DNA from: Flagellimonas myxillae
Lineage (GTDB): Bacteria > Bacteroidota > Bacteroidia > Flavobacteriales > Flavobacteriaceae
Length of the DNA: 64,000 nt
Direction of reading: 5' to 3'
Assembly: GCF_023502235.1 (NCBI RefSeq)
Contig: NZ_JAMFLY010000001.1
Coordinates: forward strand, 620,001 to 684,000
Shown here one piece after another: positions 36,722 to 45,211 of this stretch. Within the stretch, counting starts at the first letter, position 1, and every line of letters begins with the position of its first letter. The translations under genes and the position numbers were made by a program. The notes below the pieces were generated by a model. That model had not been told where the DNA came from. It made no database searches and saw only the letters and a list, made by a program, of their open reading frames with translations.

Positions 36722-38518
36722 ATGAGAAAAATTGTCCTTTTATTGGCCTTTGTGGCCTGCTCGTCGGGCTGGGCGCAGTCCAAAATCGAAGGTTTTATCT
36801 ACGATAAGACCAACGATGAACCCTTGCCATTTTGTTCCATCCGAATCTATGGCTCCCAGGAAGATTATACCATCACCAATGAAGATGGCAAGTTTGGCGT
36901 GGATATAGGATTCGGAAAAGATTCGCTGGAAGTTAGACATATTGGGTTTTTGCCCAAAAAAGAAGCCTTTTCCTATTTCGAGAACAACGATAAACTCTAT
37001 TTGGATACCGATGTCTCCTCTTTGGATGAGGTGGTGCTCACGGCAGGGGAGGACAAGGAATATCCCTATAGATTATTGTTTAGTGCGGTGGAAAAATATC
37101 GCGAAAAAAATAAGGAGACCAACAGCAAGGCGTTTCTGAAACTGACCTCCTCGGCAAGAAATATTCCCATAGAACAACTGGAAGGTTTTTATAGTAGCAA
37201 ACAAAGTTTGTCTGGCGGTATTTTGGACCTTCAGGTTAAAAGTGGACGGTTTGGGCAGAACAAAAAATTTGCCTTTTATAGTTTGGACAACACCAAAGTA
37301 CTCAGCGATTTTAGGTTGTTCGGGACCTCGGGCCAAATACTGCCCCAATATCCGGGCAATATGAGCTATGATGCCATTGTGCGTAGGTATAATGTTCGAA
37401 TTGATGAATGTTCCACTTGCAATGATCAGGAAGTCTCTTTGTCTTTCTTTCCCAAGAAGCCGAACGGACGATTTTTTTACGGCAAAATGCTGTTGGACTT
37501 TCAGCAATTATTAGTCAAAAAAATTGAGCTTGGAGTAAAGGACCCAAGCACAAATACCTTGACCTCCATTAATGAAAATGTGGAACTGACCCCACGGGAG
37601 ATCATGTTGGATATTGCTTTTGACCCTATGGATTTTGAAAAAATACAATACCTAAACCTCGATTTCCGAATGGATTTCAAAATGGAAAATGTGTCGGAAC
37701 TGATCAAGTCCCGAACGTTTATGTATTTCTATGATTACGACTCCACTTTTGAAACCCCTTATTTCACCAAGGAGGTTACTTTTAACAACGACTACGACAA
37801 GATCATTGCCCTACAGGCATCCAACGAGTTTTGGGAATCGAATTACCAATTTCCGAAAAGTTTTAAGGACGAACGGTCTTTGGATTTCATGAAAAAACAT
37901 GGATTCCTGATCAATTACAACAACGATATTCCGTTGGAAGATCTCGTATATGCAAAACCGTCCGTGCTATCGTGGCGTAAAAATTACCGCTTGCAATGGG
38001 AACATCTGGAGTTGTACCGAAACGATGAAGGAAACGAAAAGATCATGACCACCTCAAAAACCGGTAGGAGGGATGTGACCAGGGGCAAAGCCTATGATTC
38101 TCCGCTGGAGGCCCATACGAAAAGTACCCGGGTAGCACCTTCAAAAGAGATGAACGTTAGTTATATGGTGGACAGTTATAGGGATGGGGACGGAGCTACA
38201 AAGAGTGTTAGTCGAACCTTAATGGATATCAGCGGCCCCCAGTTTGCTGAGGATGGGACCAGACACAAATTGGCCCATATCAACATGGTATTTGATATCT
38301 ATGAGGTCTATAGGCGTTTGGCCGCTACCCGGATTACACCCGAAATGACCTTTGATGAGATCAAAGCGGTCTATGATGAGATTTTCCAAGGAGCCGCCAT
38401 TGAAGTTAAAAACATGGAAAGGGAGACCGGCAGGGGCTTGGATCATCAGGAAATGCTGAAATGGAACAGCAGGATAAAATCCAGACTGGGTGTCGATAAT
38501 TTTACCCTGAACCATTGA
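36722..38518 (+). CDS. CarboxypepD_reg-like secreted protein of unknown function
   Basis: 598 residues with signal peptide ending SSGWAQS. The N-terminal Ig-like domain (about 20-105) is of the CarboxypepD_reg-like kind: FIYDKTNDEPLPFCSIRIYG, then VRHIGFLPKKEAF and LDEVVLTAG. The remaining 490 residues show no TonB plug or barrel and no family I can name; parts look like beta-strand-rich repeats common in flavobacterial outer-membrane-associated proteins. It is convergent with the plug/TPR gene at 38530, with 11 bp between the stops. Confidence 0.75.
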   Translation: MRKIVLLLAFVACSSGWAQSKIEGFIYDKTNDEPLPFCSIRIYGSQEDYTITNEDGKFGVDIGFGKDSLEVRHIGFLPKKEAFSYFENNDKLYLDTDVSSLDEVVLTAGEDKEYPYRLLFSAVEKYREKNKETNSKAFLKLTSSARNIPIEQLEGFYSSKQSLSGGILDLQVKSGRFGQNKKFAFYSLDNTKVLSDFRLFGTSGQILPQYPGNMSYDAIVRRYNVRIDECSTCNDQEVSLSFFPKKPNGRFFYGKMLLDFQQLLVKKIELGVKDPSTNTLTSINENVELTPREIMLDIAFDPMDFEKIQYLNLDFRMDFKMENVSELIKSRTFMYFYDYDSTFETPYFTKEVTFNNDYDKIIALQASNEFWESNYQFPKSFKDERSLDFMKKHGFLINYNNDIPLEDLVYAKPSVLSWRKNYRLQWEHLELYRNDEGNEKIMTTSKTGRRDVTRGKAYDSPLEAHTKSTRVAPSKEMNVSYMVDSYRDGDGATKSVSRTLMDISGPQFAEDGTRHKLAHINMVFDIYEVYRRLAATRITPEMTFDEIKAVYDEIFQGAAIEVKNMERETGRGLDHQEMLKWNSRIKSRLGVDNFTLNH

Positions 38519-38529
38519 TAGTTTAGGTT

Positions 38530-40272
38530 TTACTCTCCAATGGTTCTTTTTTGTGTATCGAGCGCCAGAAGATGATTGCCCCGATAGTTCGGGGTTAATT
38601 TAAATAGCCGAATCTTGGTTTTTTGTGAGGGAAGCCCGTAATCGAAATACACCATAATTCGCAGGTAGGTGGGATCTCCCTCAAAATGGCGCAGATTCAG
38701 TTGCCATTCTCCTTTGGGTTCTTCTTCGACAAAGAATTGTGACGTATTGAATTTGACCACACCATCGTTCTTCTGGGATTCCGAAGCTTCCCAAATTTGC
38801 AAAAGCGATTCTGGACTTACGATTTGCATTCCCAATTGGGTATTGGGATTGCTCCATGAGGCCACAATGCGGGTGGGTGTGATTTTATTGCCTGTAGTAT
38901 TTCCCAGATTTTCCACATCCAAGGGCACGTTTAAAGGTCTTTTGGTATTTTCCGATTCTATGAGCATAAAGGTATTGGCCCGTGGACTTTCTGAAGCCTT
39001 AAGTTGATTCCTTATTTTTTCATAATTCGTGTAGAGTTCCGCGGCCTTTTCCCGATTTCCCAAAGCAGCAAAGGCATTGGCCACGTCTCCGTAGGATTGT
39101 GGTGTCAGGGAATCCTGTTTTAAGACCTTTTGAAATACCTCCAAGGCTTGATCATGCCTGCTTAAAGATTCGTATCTATACGCCAGAGACCTTAGCGCAG
39201 GAACATTGTTCGGGAACTTCTGGAGCACCTCGGCAAGGAGCATATCAGCATTTTTATCATCGTTCCAACGTCCCCTAAAATAGTAGGCAAGATCTAGAAA
39301 GAAATGGGGCTCATCCGTAAAATGTTCCTTGGATTCATTTAGAAGCTCCCGTGCTTTTGGTAAAGACGTAGCACTCCCAAAAGCCTCCATATAATACGGG
39401 GTATTGGGCACATAGCTTTTTTTCTCGGTGAAGAGATTAGAGAGGCTATCTTGCATCGTGGAATTATCATAATTTCTGACAATTCCCCTGCCATCCATCT
39501 GGTTTTGCCCTTTGGTATTGATAATGATTACCCCACCAATTCCCCTAGGGCCATATCTAGATATGGCAGAATTCCGTTGGAGTACCGCAACACGATCTAT
39601 ATTATGGGAAATGAGATAGGTGGGTGCTGTTTCCAGAATAATCCCATCCACGTCAAAAAGGGCTCTCGGAGCTGTGTTCTGCGTTCCAGAGGAATCTTGG
39701 GAATAGGACATTCTATTCATATATACTTCCACCTGAGGAGTTACCGGTGGCCTAACCACCCGCATTCCGGGAACGTGGTTTTTCAGGGATGTTAAAAAGT
39801 CGGGTCCGATGGTTAGTAGTCTCTCACCGTCAATAATTTGCATGGACCCAGACGAACGATCTTTGTCCAATATCCCAAATGATGTTTTTATGAGTCTTGG
39901 ATTTTCATCATAATCCGCCAGTAAATCCTGTTGTCTTTTCCGCTTTCTTTTTTTAACGGTGACTCCACTTAACCGTGTGGTCTGAGGAGAAAGAACCACA
40001 TTTAAAGATGATGGGTTTTCTGGAACGGTGAGCTCCAGGGTGCCATACCCGATAGCGGAGAACACCAAAACCTCACCGCTTATGGCCTGTAGCTCAAATT
40101 GACCCATGGCGTCCGTTTGCGTACCTTGGGTGCTGCCTTTTACCAAAATGTTTACATCCCGAATAGGGGTTTCCCATACATCAGTTACTTTTCCCGAAAC
40201 AGCGTTTTCAGCTGTTTGTGCACAAACGGGGAGGGCAAACAATACCAATAAATAAACCAGGCCTTTTTTCAT
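38530..40272 (-). CDS. Barrel-less TonB-plug/TPR secreted protein (second paralogue)
   Basis: 580 residues from ATG at 40270-40272 (MKKGLVYLLVLFALPVCAQ); an upstream in-frame start at 40326 adds a leader. Domain order matches the 23608-25365 protein: CarboxypepD_reg-like (VNILVKGSTQGTQTDAMGQF), plug-like (LFDVDGIILETAPTYLIS; SRYGPRGIGGVIIINTK), TPR (QALEVFQKVLKQDSLTPQSY), and C-terminal DUF2135-like domain (GEWQLNLRHFEGDPTYLRIM). The linker phrase GILDKDRSSGSMQIID equals GILDKDKSSSSMRIID of the paralogue. The two cannot form a transport barrel. Role unknown. Confidence 0.8.
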   Translation of the reverse strand: MKKGLVYLLVLFALPVCAQTAENAVSGKVTDVWETPIRDVNILVKGSTQGTQTDAMGQFELQAISGEVLVFSAIGYGTLELTVPENPSSLNVVLSPQTTRLSGVTVKKRKRKRQQDLLADYDENPRLIKTSFGILDKDRSSGSMQIIDGERLLTIGPDFLTSLKNHVPGMRVVRPPVTPQVEVYMNRMSYSQDSSGTQNTAPRALFDVDGIILETAPTYLISHNIDRVAVLQRNSAISRYGPRGIGGVIIINTKGQNQMDGRGIVRNYDNSTMQDSLSNLFTEKKSYVPNTPYYMEAFGSATSLPKARELLNESKEHFTDEPHFFLDLAYYFRGRWNDDKNADMLLAEVLQKFPNNVPALRSLAYRYESLSRHDQALEVFQKVLKQDSLTPQSYGDVANAFAALGNREKAAELYTNYEKIRNQLKASESPRANTFMLIESENTKRPLNVPLDVENLGNTTGNKITPTRIVASWSNPNTQLGMQIVSPESLLQIWEASESQKNDGVVKFNTSQFFVEEEPKGEWQLNLRHFEGDPTYLRIMVYFDYGLPSQKTKIRLFKLTPNYRGNHLLALDTQKRTIGE

Positions 40273-40614
40273 AATTGATTTGAATAACATTCCAACTACT
40301 TGGAACAAAATAGTGTTGGGGAGCAATTGGAATACAAGTTAAGAAAATACTTTTTCCATTTCTCCGAACCATGCTCGATTTAACAGCGCTGGTTTCGAAC
40401 TTGTTACAAAATGTTACGGATTATTCAGAACGAAGGGTTTGTCCAAGTTAGGAGGGGCGCAACGATCGAGGCTTTAGGAATTGTCCTACTAAAAAGCCGG
40501 TTTTTTGGAAATCAAACAATTTAACATTCGGGTGTTATTTTTCTCGAAAACCCCATGCTTTCTGCGTTCCTGACCGATGACGTATGGTGGACATGATTCC
40601 TTTAACATTTAAAA
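40273..40614. other. Intergenic stretch between divergent genes, no gene seen
   Basis: No open frame or RNA gene recognised on either strand. It carries the upstream region of the plug/TPR gene and leads into the operator and inverted-repeat leader of the rightward PUL-2 genes. No good TAnnTTTG box was found. Confidence 0.5.
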
Positions 40615-40630
40615 TGTGTTAACGTACACA
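40615..40630 (+). promoter_or_regulatory. LacI-type operator upstream of EEP hydrolase/sulfatase genes
   Basis: TGTGTTAACGTACACA is the exact reverse complement of the operator at 59464-59479 beside the lacI-family gene. Here it is flanked by AAAA and TTTT, giving 9-bp outer arms. It is 192 bp before the first rightward PUL-2 gene. Confidence 0.75.
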
Positions 40631-40654
40631 TTTTTTACTATATTGCATACGTAA

Positions 40655-40731
40655 CCCGGTTTTCTGGCACAACCTTTTTGAACTAAATAACCAACCAACC
40701 AAGATAGGAACCCTGTGCCAGAATGTCCGGG
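40655..40731 (+). promoter_or_regulatory. Long inverted repeat in the leader of the PUL-2 operon
   Basis: CCCGG and TTCTGGCACA (40655-40671) are complementary to TGTGCCAGAA and CCGGG (40714-40731), giving 15 paired bases around a 42-base AC-rich segment. It lies between the operator and the first start codon, so it could be a structured 5' leader, or the ends of a vestigial mobile element. Confidence 0.55.
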
Positions 40732-40821
40732 ATTTGTAATGCCTGTTCCTAAGTTTACATCTACCTAGATTTTACACTACACTGGGAACTACTGAAAACA
40801 GTGGGCACAATCCTAACAAAT

Positions 40822-41622
40822 ATGAAAAAACCACTACATCGAACCTTAATTGCCTTGTTGCTAATGTTAATTGCGGTGCCTGTGTCCGCACAATCCGAGG
40901 CTAAAGATTCAAAAATTGTGAAGGTGCTCTCATTCAATGTGCTTGGGGGAAGAACGACCAAGGGTGATTTGAATTTTGAGGTGGTGGCCAAGGTAATTCG
41001 AGATATCGACCCTGATTTGGTGGCCATTCAGGAAGTGGATTTTAAGGTTAATCGATCTAGAAAAGTAGATCTGGTTACTGAGTTGGGATATAGGACCAAT
41101 ATGGTGCCCATCTTTGCCCGCGCGATGTACTACGATGGTGGGGAGTATGGGGAAGGAATCCTTTCCCGATATTCGTTCGTAAGCACTAGGAATGTCCCAC
41201 TACCGTATATGGAAGGGGAGGAGCCCCGTTCGGCTTTGGAAGTGGTCGTTGAGCTTCCATCCAAAGATACCATCGCCTTTGTGGGTACCCATTTTGCCCA
41301 TGAAAGGGCAGCTGGTAGGCAGCTTCAGGCCAAAATGGTTAACCAGGTTTTCACAGAAAACAAATATCCGACCCTATTGGCAGGCGACCTCAACGCAAGA
41401 CCGGGAAGCGATACCATAAATATTTTGGAGGAGTTCTGGACCTCCACCTACGATCCAAAGAATCCCGAACCAACCTATCCTTCAAGTGGACCCCGTTCCA
41501 AGATTGACTATATAATGTATCATCCCAATAACAAATGGAGGGTGCTTAATAAGGAAGTGATCGTGGACACGTACGCTTCCGACCACTGCGCCTATTTGGT
41601 AACCCTTGAGCTTATAGATTAA
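40822..41622 (+). CDS. Secreted endonuclease/exonuclease/phosphatase (EEP) family hydrolase
   Basis: 266 residues from ATG at 40822 (signal peptide MKKPLHRTLIALLLMLIAVP, cleavage near VSAQ); a GTG at 40801 is in frame but less likely. EEP motifs are all present: VLSFNVLGG, AIQEVDF (metal-binding Glu), GTHFAHE, AGDLNARPGS (catalytic Asp/Asn) and ASDHCAYLV (catalytic Asp-His). The family cleaves phosphodiester or phosphomonoester bonds. With a signal peptide and a sulfatase 6 bp downstream it may remove phosphate or phosphodiester decorations from the PUL-2 glycan; the substrate is not known. Confidence 0.88.
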   Translation: MKKPLHRTLIALLLMLIAVPVSAQSEAKDSKIVKVLSFNVLGGRTTKGDLNFEVVAKVIRDIDPDLVAIQEVDFKVNRSRKVDLVTELGYRTNMVPIFARAMYYDGGEYGEGILSRYSFVSTRNVPLPYMEGEEPRSALEVVVELPSKDTIAFVGTHFAHERAAGRQLQAKMVNQVFTENKYPTLLAGDLNARPGSDTINILEEFWTSTYDPKNPEPTYPSSGPRSKIDYIMYHPNNKWRVLNKEVIVDTYASDHCAYLVTLELID

Positions 41623-41628
41623 TGAACT

Positions 41629-43083
41629 ATGGTCTGGAAATCCATTAAAATTGCGGTTTTTTCCTTGGTGTTGCTTGCGGGATGTAAATCCAAGCAACAG
41701 GAGGAGGTATCCAAGACCAATGTTATTTTTATTTTGGTGGATGATCTGGGATGGATGGATTTGGGATGCTACGGAAGCTCGTTTTACGAAACCCCCAACT
41801 TGGATAGATTGGCCGGCCAAAGTGCACGGTTCACCAATGCGTATGCCGCTAGTCCCGTTTGTTCTCCAACCCGGGCCGCTATTTTAACAGGAAAGCATCC
41901 GACACGGGTAGGGATTACGGATTGGATACCCGGAAACGACCCTAAAAATAGGCCACTCCTTGGGCCCGAGGATATGCACCAGTTGCCTTTGGAGGAAACA
42001 ACCTTGGCCGAAACACTGAAGGAAGATGGGTATATGACCTTTTTTGCAGGAAAATGGCATTTGGGTAACGATGGGTTTTTCCCAGAAAATCATGGATTTG
42101 ATATCAATATGGGTGGGCACCATAGAGGTTCGCCCCCTGGTGGATATTATTCGCCCTATAAAAATCCCAATCTTTCGGATGGGCCAGAGGGGGAATACCT
42201 GACCGATAGGTTAGTGGATGAATCCTTGCAGTTTATTCAAGCAAACCAGCAAAACCCTTTTCTCCTTTATCTTTCTTTCTACACCGTGCATACCCCGATT
42301 CAGGCAAGTAAAAAACATATAGAGAAGTTTGAGGCAAAACGCGCAAGTTTGCAGGATAGTCTACCGAGAACGATAACAGAAGGTTTGGGCTACACGGTCC
42401 AAAACCAAAGCAATGCCGATTATGCATCCATGGTGTACGCCATGGACGAGAATGTGGGACGGATTCTTGAGGCACTGGAAGAACTGTCCCTAATGGACAA
42501 CACTTTGATTGTGTTTACATCGGATAATGGTGGGCTTTCCACCTTACAAAATCCAACCTGGAATGCACCAACCAGCGTGCTTCCGTTGAGAGGGGGGAAA
42601 GGATGGGCCTATGAAGGGGGGATTCGCGTTCCCTTGCTCATCAAAAAACCCGGAAATAACCAAAGTCTGGTTGTGGATGCTCCTGTTACCAGTATGGACC
42701 TTTATCCAACCATTCTGGACATTTTAGGGATGGAAGCGAGGCCTGAGCAACATGTAGACGGGGCAAACCTTAATCCCTTATGGGATGGCTCCAAAGAGCA
42801 GCCCCATGGTACTCTTTTTTGGGATTTTCCACATTACCATGGCAGTGGATGGACTCCTGGATGTGCAATTCGAAAAGGGGATTGGAAATTGATCCAATTT
42901 TACGAAGAGGACAGATTGGAACTATATAACTTAAAAGATGACATTGGGGAGTTGAACGATCTGGCTGAAAAATTTCCAGAAAAACTTCAGGAAATGTCTG
43001 TTGAATTAGAGCGAATAAAAGATGAAATTGGAGCAAAAACTCCAATGGAGAATATAAATTTTGAAACAAAACAAGGAATTTGA
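41629..43083 (+). CDS. Sulfatase (S1 family) lipoprotein
   Basis: 484 residues with lipobox SLVLLAGC (Cys19). Formylglycine site Cys78 in CSPTRAAILTGKHPTRVG, metal ligands in ILVDDLGWMDLGCYG and FTSDNGGLS, and the standard GKWHLGNDG motif. Later blocks LRGGKGWAYEGGIRVPL and GDWKLIQFYEEDRLELYNL are typical of the family. It hydrolyses sulfate esters on glycans from the outer or periplasmic face. It is coupled to the EEP hydrolase upstream (6 bp) and leads into the sigma/FecR/SusCD set. Confidence 0.95.
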   Translation: MVWKSIKIAVFSLVLLAGCKSKQQEEVSKTNVIFILVDDLGWMDLGCYGSSFYETPNLDRLAGQSARFTNAYAASPVCSPTRAAILTGKHPTRVGITDWIPGNDPKNRPLLGPEDMHQLPLEETTLAETLKEDGYMTFFAGKWHLGNDGFFPENHGFDINMGGHHRGSPPGGYYSPYKNPNLSDGPEGEYLTDRLVDESLQFIQANQQNPFLLYLSFYTVHTPIQASKKHIEKFEAKRASLQDSLPRTITEGLGYTVQNQSNADYASMVYAMDENVGRILEALEELSLMDNTLIVFTSDNGGLSTLQNPTWNAPTSVLPLRGGKGWAYEGGIRVPLLIKKPGNNQSLVVDAPVTSMDLYPTILDILGMEARPEQHVDGANLNPLWDGSKEQPHGTLFWDFPHYHGSGWTPGCAIRKGDWKLIQFYEEDRLELYNLKDDIGELNDLAEKFPEKLQEMSVELERIKDEIGAKTPMENINFETKQGI

Positions 43084-43100
43084 GAGATAATTGAGTACCT

Positions 43101-43115
43101 TGTTTACTGTAAACA
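43101..43115. promoter_or_regulatory. Palindrome before the PUL-2 sigma gene
   Basis: TGTTTACTGTAAACA, a perfect 7-bp-arm palindrome 86 bp before the ECF sigma gene. Its GTTTAC/GTAAAC arms differ from the 59464-type operator, so a different regulator (LacI- or GntR-like) may bind. AACGTT follows at 43122. Confidence 0.45.
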
Positions 43116-43201
43116 GGTCGTCAACGTTAAGTTTTTGTCGATAATATGTGTTTCTAGGAACTTAGCGAACTGCCTGAACTGCAACACCTAACTACATAAC
43201 C

Positions 43202-43858
43202 ATGCCATCACCAAAAGTCTTGTCAACCGCACAAGTACGTGGGCTAGAGGATAATTCCGAAAGGAACTCTGGTACCTACGATTTTGATGCTGCAAAGGAA
43301 TGGAAATTGTTTTGTGATGGCAGTGAGGCGGCCTTTGTTAAAATCTACAACCACTATTTTCAAATGCTCTATAACCTGGGAAGACAATTTTCTGGGGACA
43401 ATGAGTTGTTGAAGGATACCTTGCAGGAAACCTTCATAAAAATTAGGGAGAAGCGGAGCAAATTACACAAAGTTGTTTCGGCCAAAGCTTTCCTTATCAA
43501 ATGTTATCGGAACAATATTATTACCGAACAAAAGAAGCGCAAGAAGGACATGACCCTAAATTTTGCTCTGGCACCCTTTGCGTTTCATTTAACTCCCTCG
43601 CATGAGAGCGTCTTGATCAACAGGCGATTCGAGGACGATCAGATCAAATTGATCCAGGAATCCCTCAATAAACTGACCCGTAGGCAAAGGGAGGCCATCT
43701 ACTATTTGTATTATAATGGGCTTACCTATGCGCAGATCAAAGATGTTATGGGTTTTGCCAGCATTCGGGCCGCCAGGAACCTTATTTATCGATCCCTCAC
43801 CGAGTTGAAAAAACAGGTTGAAATATTGGGGGCGTATGAAAAGGTTGCCGATAAGTAG
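43202..43858 (+). CDS. ECF-type RNA polymerase sigma factor (PUL-2)
   Basis: 218 residues. Region 2 reads FVKIYNHYFQMLYNLGRQFS then LKDTLQETFIKIREKR; region 4 reads LTRRQREAIYYLYYNGLTYA then ARNLIYRSLTELKKQV. The N-terminal 35 residues are a polar extension. Unlike PUL-1, this sigma gene is colinear with its FecR (196 bp downstream), SusC and SusD. It should be held by the FecR protein until SusC senses its glycan. Confidence 0.93.
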   Translation: MPSPKVLSTAQVRGLEDNSERNSGTYDFDAAKEWKLFCDGSEAAFVKIYNHYFQMLYNLGRQFSGDNELLKDTLQETFIKIREKRSKLHKVVSAKAFLIKCYRNNIITEQKKRKKDMTLNFALAPFAFHLTPSHESVLINRRFEDDQIKLIQESLNKLTRRQREAIYYLYYNGLTYAQIKDVMGFASIRAARNLIYRSLTELKKQVEILGAYEKVADK

Positions 43859-44054
43859 AGATCAAGCCCCAAATTCCAATTAATTCTTAATTTTTTTTAA
43901 AAGAAATGTCACTTGCTAGTTGCCTCAAAATCAGCTAGAAACAAACGGTGCGATATAAATAATCAATGTAATTCTTAAATTTTTGTAAAAAAGGCAATTT
44001 TTTTTGATGTCATTTAACAATTTCTTAAGTCTATATAATATAGGAGAACACTGA

Positions 44055-45080
44055 ATGGATTATCACGATTACGAGCTGGAAGATTTTTTAGCCGACCCGG
44101 AATTCAGGGATTGGGTAATAAAACCAAATAGATCTTCACATTTTTTCTGGAAAAATTGGCTTACTGCCAACCCTTCGAAGAAGGAGATGGTCTTGGCGGC
44201 CAAAGAGATTCTCTTATCCTTGAGCTATTATCCCGATGCTGAAATTGATTCAAAGGCAAGGGAGGAGCTTTTAACTTCCATATTGGGCAAGAATAGGTTC
44301 ACTTCCAATAACAAAAACAATTTAATGTCCTATATGCTGCCGTTGGCAGCCTGTGGGCTTTTACTGTTTGGATTGGTAGTGGGCATGCGGACATTTGCCA
44401 CCACGGCTTTGGCTTCAACCTCACAATCCATTACCTATATAGTTAAAGAGAATTTAAGGGGAAAAAAATCCAGGATTACCCTACCGGATGGATCCACGGT
44501 TTTCTTAAATAACAACAGTAAGATCAAATATGCCTCCAGGTTTGTCAAGGACCGTCAAATCTTTTTGGAAGGGGAAGCCTATTTTGAAGTAGAAAAGGAT
44601 GCTTCCAAACCTTTTTTGGTAAAGTCCAATGGATTGGTAACAAAAGCATTGGGTACAGCCTTCAATATTAAGGCGCACAAAGGAGAGCAGGTTGAGGTAG
44701 GATTGGTTGAAGGGAAAATTTCCGTAGGCGCGGTATTTGAGGACCAGAATGTGGGAATCATCGATAAGCCGGGAGGAAAGGCAACTTATGTTTCGGAAGA
44801 AGGAGAATTGAGCCTGTCCGCCTATGCGGATATGGATTTTTATAAATGGACCGAACGTACCTTGGTCTTTAAGGCTGCTGGTTTTAACGAAATAGAGGAA
44901 ACTCTTGAAAACTGGTACGATGTGGACATTACCGTACACAATTTAAATAGACGTGTTTCCTACACTGGGGAATTTCCGAGTGAAAGTCTTGAGAATGTGC
45001 TGAAGCGCATATCCTATGTAGAGAAGTTCACCTATCGTATAGATAAAGAGGATGAAAGGGCAATAGCCATATATTTTTGA
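44055..45080 (+). CDS. FecR-family anti-sigma factor (PUL-2)
   Basis: 341 residues. Cytoplasmic part to about residue 95, membrane helix LMSYMLPLAACGLLLFGLVV, FecR domain at about 140-225 (SRITLPDGSTVFLNNNSKIK, IFLEGEAYFEVEKDASKPF, TALGTAFNIKAH) and C-terminal DUF4974 (FNEIEETLENWYDVDITVHN). Expected to transmit the signal from the STN domain of the SusC protein encoded 131 bp downstream to the sigma factor. Confidence 0.94.
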   Translation: MDYHDYELEDFLADPEFRDWVIKPNRSSHFFWKNWLTANPSKKEMVLAAKEILLSLSYYPDAEIDSKAREELLTSILGKNRFTSNNKNNLMSYMLPLAACGLLLFGLVVGMRTFATTALASTSQSITYIVKENLRGKKSRITLPDGSTVFLNNNSKIKYASRFVKDRQIFLEGEAYFEVEKDASKPFLVKSNGLVTKALGTAFNIKAHKGEQVEVGLVEGKISVGAVFEDQNVGIIDKPGGKATYVSEEGELSLSAYADMDFYKWTERTLVFKAAGFNEIEETLENWYDVDITVHNLNRRVSYTGEFPSESLENVLKRISYVEKFTYRIDKEDERAIAIYF

Positions 45081-45211
45081 TTTAGAGCAATAACCAACGA
45101 GATAAACATTCAATATTAACAACTAAAAACTAAAACTTATTCAAACTAAAAAGCAAAGATGACTATTCAACAAAAAACTTATTCATTAACAACTAAACTA
45201 AATTCAGAAGT

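Noticed and set aside
40639..40646. TATATTGC as a -7 box for the EEP gene
   Set aside because: Two mismatches from TAnnTTTG and no -33 TTG at the right distance.
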